Positions 1 through 7,533 of a stretch of 15,254 nt of DNA are shown one piece after another. The notes beneath the pieces were generated by a model, which was not told the origin of the DNA, did no database searches, and saw only the letters and a program-made list of their open reading frames with translations. Both the position numbers and the translations under genes were made by a program. Within the stretch, counting starts at the first letter, position 1. The number at the start of each line of letters is the position of its first letter. The stretch comes from a bacterium UBP9_UBA1432 (lineage in GTDB: Bacteria > Vulcanimicrobiota > Xenobia > Xenobiales > Xenobiaceae): positions 3,570 through 18,823 of the forward strand of contig DCTU01000161.1 of NCBI GenBank assembly GCA_002329445.1, written 5' to 3'.

Positions 1-2996
1 TCCTCGGCCCCCGAGGCACCGCCCGCCTTCAGCAGCTCGGCCCGCCGTTCGCGCACCTGGGCCAGCTCCAGTTGCAGCCGGGTGGGAGCCTCCTCGGCCT
101 CATGCAGGCTCCGTTCCATCTCCTGGCGCCGGGCCCGGTTGGTCAGGGCTTCCTCCCGAGCCGCCACCAGGGTGTCCACCAAGGCCACCCAGCCAGCCTG
201 GTCGCACGGCCCCAGACCCACCTGCCGGGCCGTCTCACGGGCCAGCTCCAACAGGGCCTCCTGCTCCTGGCGCAGGGCCTGCAGCTCCAGGCGCAACTGC
301 TCCAGGCCGCACAAGCCGCGCTGCAGGTTGCCCAGGCGCCCGAAGACGTCCAGGGCGGTGTCCGGCGTCAGCTCGGGATCCAGGCCGGCTGCCTCCACCG
401 TTTGCGTCCAGACCTGGCGGGCCTGTTTCAGGGCCTCCCGGGCCTGCTCGCACTCTTCGGCGGCCTTCAGCCTCTTGTCCCGGGCTTCCTCCAGGGCCTG
501 CACGGCCTGATCGTGGCGCAGCTTGCGGTCCTGGACGTCGCCCGCGAAACGCCGGGCCTGCTCGGACTCGGCGGCCAGTCGCACCAGGAAGTCGAGCAGG
601 TCCGGACCGGCTTTGGGAAGAGCCCTGCCCATCTCAGCCAGGGGAGCCGCCAGGCGGGACCGACCCCGCTCCAGGGACTCGTGGACCCGGGCCAGCCGCT
701 CCCCGGCCGCCTCGACCTGGCGCCGGGCCCGGGAGGCCACGTCCAGGCGGGAGAGAAAATCCATCTGCGCCTCGGGGCTTCCGACGGGCAGCCGCCGCTC
801 GCGGCACCAGGCTTCCCAGGCCCCGCACCCCTCCTGCCAGGTCAAGCGAGCCTTGTCGGCAGCCTCCGAGGCCCGACCTGCCTTGTGCTGAAGAAGCTCC
901 AGGTCAGCCCGGGCACGGGACAGGGTCTGGTGGGTGGCCTGCCAACGAGAGCGCCGTTCGGCGTCGTCCGCAAGTTGCGCTTCAGCCTCCTCCAGTTCCT
1001 GGCCCGCCAGCGCACCAGGCCCCTCCTGGCGGACCTTCTCCAATTCGGACTCCAGGCGCGTCAGGTCGGCGCGGGCGGACTCCAGATCCGAGCCGACCGC
1101 AGCCTGGCCGCGGACCAGGTTCCCGAGCCCCCCGGCCAGCGCCAGGCCCAGCACCAGGCACACCCCGGCCAGCACCGACTGCTGCTGCCAGCCCAGGTAG
1201 CCGGCCAGGGACAAGGCCGCCAGGGCGACGAGGACGGGCAGGGAAGCCGGCAGGGAGCCGGCTGTCCGGCCCAGATCCTGGACCCTGGTGGCCGCCGCCT
1301 GCCGGGCCGATTCCAGTTGTCGCTGTCGATCCTGGAGCTGGCGGGCTCGTCGCAGGACCTCCGTGCGGGCCCGGGCCTCTTCCTCCGAGAACCAGGGAGG
1401 AGGCAGGGCCTCCAGGGCCGCCTCGTCCTGGGTCACCCGCGGGCAAGCCTCTTCTCTGGCTTCGCGGGCCAGCGCGGCCTTCTGTTCCGCAGCCTGGACT
1501 TGCGCATGCAGTTCCTGCAGTCGGCAACCCCAGTCGCGGATCTCCTCGGAGCGTGGCCGCACGGCCGCCAGCCCTCCCTCGGGCAGGTCGGCACAGGCGA
1601 CGCGGGCCTCCTCCTCGACCCGGGCCAGCCCCTCGGCGTCGTCCTGCGCCCGCCGGCAGGCCTCCAAGGTGGCGGCCAGAAGGGCCGGATCCAGCCCGGC
1701 CAGGCGCGGGTCGCCCGAATCGCCGCGGATCAGGGCCTCGCGGCTGGAGGCTTCGCGCTCGACGTGCCCCTGCAGCGAATCGTCGGCCTCTTGCAGGCGC
1801 ACGGCCATCTGGCGATGGGCAGCCTCGGCCTCCAGCAGCCGACTGCGGCCGCGCTGCAGGTTCTCGCGCAGACCGACCGAGAGGTCCTGGGCCCGCACCC
1901 GGTGTTCATCCCACGCGCTGCCCAGGCTGCGCATCTCCCGGGCCAGGTTCTCCTGTTCCCAACGCACGCGCTCCTCCAGGGCTGGCAGTCGGTGCAGCCG
2001 CTCCTCCCAGCGCTCGCGCCCGGCGTGCAGGCGTGCGATGGGCTCGGCCACGGCCAGGATCCGGGGGTCCGCCAGGCACAGTCCCAAGCGCTCTCGCAGG
2101 TCTTCCAGGTCGCGGCGGGTCTTGATCAGCCCCCGCTCCAGTTCGGCCTGGCGACCCTCCAGGGCCTCCAGCCGGGTCACCCCGTCGGTGGGGAAGTCCT
2201 CGATCCTGGGAAGATCGCCGATCTCGGCGCGGAGGTCCAAGGCCTTCCGGTGAATCGGCCAGGCTCGCAGCAGGGCTCGCAACCGATCCCGGGCGGTCAG
2301 GTGGAGTTCCTCCTGGCGGGCCAGGTCGGCCAGGCGCACTTCGAGTTCCTCGACCCGCGCCATCGATCGGGTGTAGTGCTCCGGCAGGCGACGTCGCTCT
2401 TCCAGCCTCTTCTCCTGCTGGTCGATCTCGCGCAACAGCAGGTTGAGCGGGGCCTTGGCGTTGCCACCGCTCTTGAAGAGGCCCTGGGCGGCCTCCAGCA
2501 GTGCCTTCTCGACGGCGGCCACGCGGATGCCCCCAGAGCCGGCCCCGTACAGGGCCTCCCGAACCTCACCTTCCTGAAGGGTCCCCAGATCCTGCAGTTC
2601 CAACAGGCTGAAAGCGAAGACCTTGCGGAAGACGTCCGGTCCCACCGGTCCCAGCAGGGCCTCCAGGGCCTCCTTGGACCCCATCAGTCGCCCTTCCTTG
2701 AAGACCTGCACCGGGCCTCCCTTGGGCCCGGCGGTCCGGACAATCCGGTACAGGGAGCCGTCGCCGGCGCGCACGTCCAGGGAGCCCTGAACCTCGCCCC
2801 CGCACCAGGGGTGATAGCGATTCTCCTTGCTGCGGGGCGCGGGAAAACCGAAGAGGATGGCGCGGACGAAGGCCAGCAGCGTGCTCTTGCCGGCCTCGTT
2901 CTGGCCGAAGATCACGGTCATGCCGCCGGCGAAGGGCTCCGGTCGGAAGTCGTGGAAGCGCCCGAAGCGGTCTGCCCGCAGGGTCTCGATCCGCAT
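1..2996 (-). CDS. YhaN-like (Rad50/SbcC-type) AAA ATPase with central membrane hairpin, C-terminus cut by window edge
   Basis: This is the ATPase partner of an SbcCD/Mre11-Rad50-like complex. By family knowledge it binds DNA and controls the nuclease encoded just upstream. The 998 codons present start MRIETLRADRFGRF. A Walker A loop, GQNEAGKST, lies at residues 31-39. A long charged Glu/Arg/Leu/Gln-rich coiled coil follows. It is interrupted at about residues 586-628 by two hydrophobic segments (around LPVLVALAALSLAGYLGW and VLAGVCLVLGLALAG). This is where SbcC and Rad50 carry a CxxC zinc hook, and I see no such hook here. The signature motif and Walker B should lie past the left edge. The start has an excellent ribosome site (GGAGGAGG, 7 bases upstream) and is 2 bases after the upstream stop, so translation is probably coupled. 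The family call is firm (COG4717/YhaN type); the exact function is inferred. Confidence 0.9.
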   Translation of the reverse strand, partial: MRIETLRADRFGRFHDFRPEPFAGGMTVIFGQNEAGKSTLLAFVRAILFGFPAPRSKENRYHPWCGGEVQGSLDVRAGDGSLYRIVRTAGPKGGPVQVFKEGRLMGSKEALEALLGPVGPDVFRKVFAFSLLELQDLGTLQEGEVREALYGAGSGGIRVAAVEKALLEAAQGLFKSGGNAKAPLNLLLREIDQQEKRLEERRRLPEHYTRSMARVEELEVRLADLARQEELHLTARDRLRALLRAWPIHRKALDLRAEIGDLPRIEDFPTDGVTRLEALEGRQAELERGLIKTRRDLEDLRERLGLCLADPRILAVAEPIARLHAGRERWEERLHRLPALEERVRWEQENLAREMRSLGSAWDEHRVRAQDLSVGLRENLQRGRSRLLEAEAAHRQMAVRLQEADDSLQGHVEREASSREALIRGDSGDPRLAGLDPALLAATLEACRRAQDDAEGLARVEEEARVACADLPEGGLAAVRPRSEEIRDWGCRLQELHAQVQAAEQKAALAREAREEACPRVTQDEAALEALPPPWFSEEEARARTEVLRRARQLQDRQRQLESARQAAATRVQDLGRTAGSLPASLPVLVALAALSLAGYLGWQQQSVLAGVCLVLGLALAGGLGNLVRGQAAVGSDLESARADLTRLESELEKVRQEGPGALAGQELEEAEAQLADDAERRSRWQATHQTLSRARADLELLQHKAGRASEAADKARLTWQEGCGAWEAWCRERRLPVGSPEAQMDFLSRLDVASRARRQVEAAGERLARVHESLERGRSRLAAPLAEMGRALPKAGPDLLDFLVRLAAESEQARRFAGDVQDRKLRHDQAVQALEEARDKRLKAAEECEQAREALKQARQVWTQTVEAAGLDPELTPDTALDVFGRLGNLQRGLCGLEQLRLELQALRQEQEALLELARETARQVGLGPCDQAGWVALVDTLVAAREEALTNRARRQEMERSLHEAEEAPTRLQLELAQVRERRAELLKAGGASGAE

Positions 2997-2998
2997 GC

Positions 2999-4234
2999 TC
3001 AGTCCTCCTCCAGGCTCTCGGCCGCCAGGACCAGGGCCTCGTCCAGACAATCCCGCAACCAGGCCGGCTTGAGTTCCGGCAGGACCCGGCGGGCCATCGG
3101 CCGCTCCCACAGGTCGGCCAGCGCAGCCCGGGCCTCCTGCTCGGTGAAGCCGGCGTGCTGGCGGAGCACCTCGCCGACCAGGCCGGGGTCCAGGGCCCGC
3201 CCCTCCAGGTCCAGGGCGGGCCGAACCGCCAGGTCCAGGCGCTCCACCCAGACGAAGTCGGAACCCTCGCCGTGGCGCTCCCGGAGGAATTCGGCCAGGT
3301 CCTCCCCTCCTTGGCGGATTTCCCGACACAAGGCCGTGCGACCCGCCAGTCGCAGACGGACCAGCAACGGCCGCCCCTGGGCCCCGCCCCTCAGGGCCTC
3401 GCAGGCCGCGTTGGCCCGGTCGCGGACCTCGTCCATGCTCTCGACGCCGGCCAGGTCCACCTCGGCCGCGACCCATCGCAGGTCGTCCAACTCGACGAAA
3501 TCCAGGCGCTCGATGGCCCCCTCACGGACGTCCACCAGGTAGCAGCCCCGGGGGCCGCACTCGCGCGCGTGCCGCCCCTGCAGGCAGCCCGGGTAGACCA
3601 CCGTGGGATTGCGGTCCTGCAGGACCCCGGGCAGATGGATGTGGCCCAGGGCCCAGTAGTCCAGGTCGGATGCGGCCAACTCGGCCAGGGTCCTGGGGGC
3701 GTAAGATTCGTGATCCCCATGCGAGCCGACTGTGCAGTGGAACAGGCCGATCTGCCAAGGCTCGTCGCCGCGGCGCAGGAATCCCGAACCAAGATCCGGG
3801 GGCGGGTTCCTGGTGGGGTAGCTGATCCCGTGGATGCGGGCCAGGGCCTGGCCGTCCCGGCGATACACGGCGGAGGACACCGATCCACCGGGGAAGATGG
3901 TGACCTCTTCGGGAAACCGCAGGGTCCCCAGGCGACCATCCAGCGGGTCATGGTTCCCGTGCACCACGTAGGAGTGGATGCCCCGGGCAGCCAGGCGCTG
4001 CAGGCCCTCCTGGAAGACCAGTTGGGCCTGCAGGCGGCGCTCTGCACCGTCGTAGACATCCCCTGCCACCAGGAGGAAGTCGACCTGCTCGGTCTCGGCC
4101 AGATCCAGCAGGTTCTGCCAGGCCTGGCGGGCAGCCCGACGGCAGCGTTCGGCCAGCCACGGCTCCAGTTTCTGGAAACCCTGGAAGGGGCTGTCCAGGT
4201 GCAGATCGGCGCAATGCAGGTACTTCAGGTTCAT
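2999..4234 (-). CDS. SbcD/Mre11-type DNA repair metallophosphoesterase (YhaO-like)
   Basis: Probable Mn-dependent nuclease subunit (411 aa) paired with the ATPase downstream. All five calcineurin-like phosphoesterase motifs are visible: ADLHLD (9-14), GDVYDG (58-63), GNHDPLD (93-99), a FHCTVGSHGDHESY block with His166, and GHIH (197-200). The last third is a C-terminal domain without clear motifs, rich in charged residues, that may contact the ATPase. I start it at the ATG at 4234, giving MNLKYLHCADLH. This is where family proteins usually begin, and GAGGT lies about 10 bases upstream. The open frame continues 12 codons further up, but those residues look non-coding. The order nuclease then ATPase matches yhaO-yhaN and sbcD-sbcC operons. 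Likely role: processing of DNA ends or hairpins; the substrate is inferred. Confidence 0.93.
   Translation of the reverse strand: MNLKYLHCADLHLDSPFQGFQKLEPWLAERCRRAARQAWQNLLDLAETEQVDFLLVAGDVYDGAERRLQAQLVFQEGLQRLAARGIHSYVVHGNHDPLDGRLGTLRFPEEVTIFPGGSVSSAVYRRDGQALARIHGISYPTRNPPPDLGSGFLRRGDEPWQIGLFHCTVGSHGDHESYAPRTLAELAASDLDYWALGHIHLPGVLQDRNPTVVYPGCLQGRHARECGPRGCYLVDVREGAIERLDFVELDDLRWVAAEVDLAGVESMDEVRDRANAACEALRGGAQGRPLLVRLRLAGRTALCREIRQGGEDLAEFLRERHGEGSDFVWVERLDLAVRPALDLEGRALDPGLVGEVLRQHAGFTEQEARAALADLWERPMARRVLPELKPAWLRDCLDEALVLAAESLEED
3004..3011 (-). promoter_or_regulatory. Ribosome binding site of the YhaN-like gene inside the end of the YhaO-like gene
   Basis: On the minus strand GGAGGAGG ends 7 bases before the ATG at 2996. 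It is formed by the last codons of the upstream gene (Glu-Glu-Asp-stop). It fixes the start and suggests that the two subunits are translationally coupled. Confidence 0.8.
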
Positions 4235-4422
4235 CGGGCGGTCGACCTCGCGGCGGGATGACCCGATCACCTTACACCACCTCGGTGACTCCGAGCGTCA
4301 GGTCCAGGAAACGCAAGGAGGAACCTCCCGGTCCTCCCCGGCGGGCGGCCCGGAAAGGCAGCAGGCGACCTCCGCGGAGCGCCCCGACAGGACCCGAGAA
4401 ACCGTCTTCCGAAGCGCCCCCC
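4235..4422. promoter_or_regulatory. Divergent intergenic region between nuclease operon and dehydratase gene
   Basis: These 188 bases separate two divergent genes and must hold both promoters. I could not find a convincing -35/-10 pair in either direction. A small palindrome, GGAGGAACCTCC, sits near 4317-4328; its 2-base spacer is too short for a hairpin but could suit a dimeric protein. A plus-strand open frame from 4258 crosses the region and joins the dehydratase frame, but its Arg/Pro/Ser-rich translation does not look like protein. Confidence 0.35.
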
Positions 4423-5412
4423 ATGAGCCACGACCTTCTCCGCCTGGACGAGATCCGCGCGGCCGCGGCGGGGCTTCCGCCCCAGGTGCGCCGAACGCCC
4501 CTGCTCCCCCTGGTAGAGGAGCTTGCAGGTGGAGGCAGCCTGTATGCCAAGTGCGAAAACCTTCAGCGGACGGGCAGCTACAAGCTGCGCGCCGCCTTCA
4601 CGGTCCTGGCCCGCCTGTCGCCCGCGGAGCGGGCCCGAGGCGCCGCACTGTCCTCCTCGGGCAACTTTGCCGCCGCCTTCGCCTGGGCAGGTGGGGTCCT
4701 GGGCATCCCCACCACGGTGGTGATGATGAAGAAGACCCAGGCCTACAAGGTCGAGCGCACCCGGGAAATGGGGGCCCGGGTGGTCCTGTGTGAAGATCGC
4801 TTCGAGGCCCGCTTCGAGACCCTGAAGAGACTCTCCGCGCAGGAGGGGCTGGTGGCCATCGACCACCTGGAGGACCGCTCGGTGCTGTGCGGCCATGGCA
4901 CGGTGGGGCTGGAAATCCTGCAGGACCTGCCGGACGTCGAGGTGGTCCTGGTTCCGGTCAGCACCGGGGGTCTTCTGGCCGGCGTGGCGGCGGCCATCAA
5001 GGCCCTCCGACCGCAGATCGAGGTCGTCGGAGTGCAGCCGGAAGGCAATGACTCCACCTGGCGCTCCCTTCAGGCCGGACGCCCCGTGTCGATCCCCGAG
5101 GTCCACACCGTCTGCGATGCCCTGACCTCCACCCGCCCGGGGAACCTGCCCTTCGCCCACATCCAGGCCCTGGTGTCGGGAATCGAGCTGGTCGGAGAGG
5201 CTGAGATCGTCCAGGCGGTCCGCTGGCTGGCTGATTCTGCAAAACTGATGGTCGAGCCCGGAGGGGCGGTCGGGGTGGCGCATCTTCGCCCCTGGACCGC
5301 CGCTCCGAGGCTGGCCGGCCGAAAGGTCTGCATACTCCTCAGCGGCGGCAACCTGGCCCCCGAACGGCTGGCGGACTTCCTGACCTGCCCCCCGGGGACC
5401 CTCCCGGCCTGA
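4423..5412 (+). CDS. PLP-dependent threonine/serine dehydratase-type enzyme (no ACT domain)
   Basis: Fold-type II pyridoxal-phosphate enzyme of 329 aa, probably deaminating threonine or serine to a 2-oxo acid and ammonia in the cytoplasm. Visible motifs are the PLP-lysine segment GSYKLRAAF (Lys54), SSGNFA (78-83; SSGNHA is usual), GHGT (157-160; GQGT is usual), the phosphate-binding loop STGGLLAG (180-187), EPGGA (278-282) and SGGN (307-310). The length equals the catalytic domain alone, so it resembles catabolic or biodegradative threonine dehydratases or serine racemase rather than the allosteric biosynthetic IlvA. The start at 4423 gives MSHDLLRLDEI, typical for the family, although the ribosome site is weak. 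The loop and lysine motif depart somewhat from consensus, so the substrate is uncertain; ectoine-catabolism-type (EutB-like) or diamino-acid lyases are alternatives. The neighbours give no pathway hint. Confidence 0.88.
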   Translation: MSHDLLRLDEIRAAAAGLPPQVRRTPLLPLVEELAGGGSLYAKCENLQRTGSYKLRAAFTVLARLSPAERARGAALSSSGNFAAAFAWAGGVLGIPTTVVMMKKTQAYKVERTREMGARVVLCEDRFEARFETLKRLSAQEGLVAIDHLEDRSVLCGHGTVGLEILQDLPDVEVVLVPVSTGGLLAGVAAAIKALRPQIEVVGVQPEGNDSTWRSLQAGRPVSIPEVHTVCDALTSTRPGNLPFAHIQALVSGIELVGEAEIVQAVRWLADSAKLMVEPGGAVGVAHLRPWTAAPRLAGRKVCILLSGGNLAPERLADFLTCPPGTLPA

Positions 5413-5456
5413 AAAAGAGAGGGGCCCTGCGGCCGGCTGTTGCCGGAGCAGGGCCC
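5411..5456 (-). terminator. Two-tier intrinsic terminator of the minor-pilin operon
   Basis: A perfect 9-bp stem pairs GGGCCCTGC (5422-5430) with GCAGGGCCC (5448-5456). After a small internal bulge a second perfect stem pairs CCGGC (5433-5437) with GCCGG (5442-5446) around a TGTT loop. Read on the minus strand the hairpin is followed by CTCTCTTTTTC, a U-rich tract. It begins 19 bases after the stop of the 680-aa pilin gene. On the plus strand no T-run follows, so it probably does not terminate the dehydratase transcript efficiently. Confidence 0.88.
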
Positions 5457-5475
5457 GTCTCCGGACCGTCATGGC

Positions 5476-7518
5476 TCAGTTGCGTGTGAAGCGGTTGAGG
5501 GTTCCCTGGTCGACGAAGTTCATGATCACCCAATTCCAGATGACCCCGCCGGTGCCGACCGAGGCCCGGTCCCAACGCGGGAAGTGCGGGGGCAGTTGGA
5601 AACGCAGGTTCTTGTCGTGAGTGAAGTTCTGGGTGTAGTAACCTCGGCCCAGGACGTCTCCCTCGACGTCCAGGAATCCGCTGACGATGGCTCCGTTCAG
5701 CGTAAAGGTCCTGTCCGGTTTCCTCTCCATGAGCTTGTCATGGTAGGGGTTCCCAGCCATGTTGTCCCAGTCGAACTGGACCGAGTGGTCCAGGCTCATC
5801 AACACCGCGTCCAGACGCAGTTCGTCGTAGCCATTGCGGTTTCCTGAAGGATTCTTGTCGTTGAGCAGGACGAAGTTCTCGCTGATCAAGCCCAATCCCG
5901 GCGGCTTGGAGGCCGAGCCATACTTGATGTCGCTGGTGACGTAGATGTTTCCTTCGCGCTCAATCCGGGCCGGGGGGCTGGGCCAGACCAGGCGGCTGGA
6001 AGAGCCCGAGGCTCCGTAGACCTCGCGCTCGGTATAGGGAGGGGTCAGGTGCGGATTTTCGGTGAAGTAGGCCCGAGCCGCATCCGAGTAGATGGTCCCG
6101 TTGTTCTGGGGATAGCTCTTGGTCCCGGTGTTGGGTTGGGCCCGCCCCGTGTTGTCGGAGGCCACGATGGTCAGGTTTCCGGTGAAAGGCTTGGGCTCAT
6201 TGCCGTTGTAGGTCGACTGGACCTCGACGTTTCCACCTCGCACCGAGATGATCCCGTTGGCAATGTCGCTGGCCGCGCCGCTGTACAGGTTCTGGGTGTC
6301 CCTGGGTCGAGCCGGGTTCACCTTGTCCACCCGGACGTTGGCGCCGTCCAGGGTGACCACGATCTTGGCGAAGGAGGGACGCGCATCGCCTGCCCTGGGC
6401 ATGACGTCGGGAACGGTTCCTCCGGCGGGATTGCGCGCGGCAAAGGCAGATGCCGGGTCTCCGTTGATGTCGATGGCGACCGACCTCTTGCCAGGAAGGC
6501 TGGTGGTGGCCTGGGCGCGGGCATACTCGATGAAGTTGTCGTGCTGGGGAAGGCCCAGCGCCGGGGCCTGGGTCTTGAGGCCCCCCGTAAAGATGTCGTT
6601 CAGGCTGTAATCCAGGTCGAAGCGGTTGGTGATGCTGTCGGCCGAACCGGCGATGGTCACGTCCCCGGTAAACCGCCAGGGGGGAGGATTCCGCATGCCG
6701 CCATTCCCCTGCCAGAGCTGCACCGTTCCGGCAGTTCCGGGAACCCTGCCCCCTCCGTCGACGCGCATCCGGCCATCCTCGAGATAGCCCTCGGGGAGCC
6801 ACACGATGTTCCGGGTATTGACGTTGGCAGGGTCGGCCCCGTTGGCATCCCAGGCCCGGGCGTTCTGGATGAAGTGCATGAAGTCCAGCGCGGTCTGCTC
6901 ACGGACCCGGGCCTCCACCACGCGCGTGGCCAGGAGCTCGTTCTCTGGGCTGAAGACGCGTGCGATGGAGGTCAGGAGGTAGTGACTGGGCTGGCCTGAG
7001 ACCAGGTACTCCGAGACCATGACCTCGACCTGCGCCCGCGTCAAATCGTCGATCCAGACATCATAGGGCTGCGTCACGTTGTCCGGGGACATGAAGCGCA
7101 GCAGGCGGCACTCGTTGGCAGAGCGGTCCGAGGGGATCAGGGCCGCCTCTTCCGACTTCCTCGTGTCCGGAATCCTGACCTGGGCCAAAGCCGCCCCCCC
7201 CAGGGTCTGCCGGCGCTCGCCGGGGGTCGTCGAGGTCAGGCGGTAGCCGACCGCGTAACCCTCGACGCGTTCCGAGACCGCCCAGTGCATGGCTCCATTG
7301 GTGTTCACGCTCATGCCCATGTAGTTGAGCGCGGCCTCGACGCCCCAGTTGGCGGCATGGAGGGCCGCCTCGGCGTTGGAGGAGGACAGCCCGGTTCGGC
7401 CATGACGGATCGCCAGGCCGACCACCGTCGCACTCATGGTGATCAGGAGGCCGATCGTGAACAAGGCGAAGACCAGAGCGACGCCTCGACGGTTGCGGCG
7501 GCAGGTTCCCACTCTCAT
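5476..7518 (-). CDS. Large PilX/GspK-like minor pilin (680 aa), probable pilus-tip protein
   Basis: The N-terminus is prepilin-like: a short basic leader ending RRNRRG, then a hydrophobic helix at about residues 13-37. Cleavage after Gly12 would put Phe, not Glu, at +5. Absence of Glu5 is typical of GspK/PilX-type tip pilins. The helix is followed by ANWGVEAALNYM, typical of PilX/GspK alpha-1 regions. The exported part is unusually large (about 640 aa) and beta-rich. The last third has repeated strand patterns (NIYVTSDI, LGLISENFVLL, DAVLMSL, TLNGAIVSGF) and ends with GYYTQNFTHDKNLRF then PPHFP, a pattern I associate with large PilX-like proteins having solenoid-like C-termini. It is the third gene after the PilV- and PilW-like genes, 15 bases downstream, with AGGAGG 11 bases before the ATG. 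A G8 tract lies in codons 106-109. It may act as adhesin or DNA receptor at the tip (inference). Confidence 0.82.
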   Translation of the reverse strand: MRVGTCRRNRRGVALVFALFTIGLLITMSATVVGLAIRHGRTGLSSSNAEAALHAANWGVEAALNYMGMSVNTNGAMHWAVSERVEGYAVGYRLTSTTPGERRQTLGGAALAQVRIPDTRKSEEAALIPSDRSANECRLLRFMSPDNVTQPYDVWIDDLTRAQVEVMVSEYLVSGQPSHYLLTSIARVFSPENELLATRVVEARVREQTALDFMHFIQNARAWDANGADPANVNTRNIVWLPEGYLEDGRMRVDGGGRVPGTAGTVQLWQGNGGMRNPPPWRFTGDVTIAGSADSITNRFDLDYSLNDIFTGGLKTQAPALGLPQHDNFIEYARAQATTSLPGKRSVAIDINGDPASAFAARNPAGGTVPDVMPRAGDARPSFAKIVVTLDGANVRVDKVNPARPRDTQNLYSGAASDIANGIISVRGGNVEVQSTYNGNEPKPFTGNLTIVASDNTGRAQPNTGTKSYPQNNGTIYSDAARAYFTENPHLTPPYTEREVYGASGSSSRLVWPSPPARIEREGNIYVTSDIKYGSASKPPGLGLISENFVLLNDKNPSGNRNGYDELRLDAVLMSLDHSVQFDWDNMAGNPYHDKLMERKPDRTFTLNGAIVSGFLDVEGDVLGRGYYTQNFTHDKNLRFQLPPHFPRWDRASVGTGGVIWNWVIMNFVDQGTLNRFTRN
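7194..7201 (-). repeat. G8 homopolymer inside the large minor-pilin gene
   Basis: Eight consecutive C on the plus strand (G on the coding strand) cover the end of Leu106, both Gly codons 107-108 and the first base of Ala109. Slippage by one base would shift the frame early in the exported domain. Confidence 0.9.
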
Positions 7519-7533
7519 CTTCGGATTGTCCTC

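Noticed and set aside
72..3542. An 1156-codon plus-strand open frame antisense to the YhaN- and YhaO-like genes
   Set aside because: Its translation is Gly/Gln/Leu/Pro-rich low complexity, while the opposite strand gives Walker A, coiled coil and phosphoesterase motifs. Long antisense frames are expected in GC-rich coding DNA.
4267..5472. A 401-codon minus-strand frame antisense to the dehydratase
   Set aside because: No family motifs; it mirrors the well-supported PLP enzyme and crosses the terminator region.
6049..6999. A 316-codon plus-strand frame antisense to the large pilin gene
   Set aside because: Gly/Val/Asp-rich shadow translation without motifs; the opposite strand is a clear continuous pilin gene with terminator and ribosome site.
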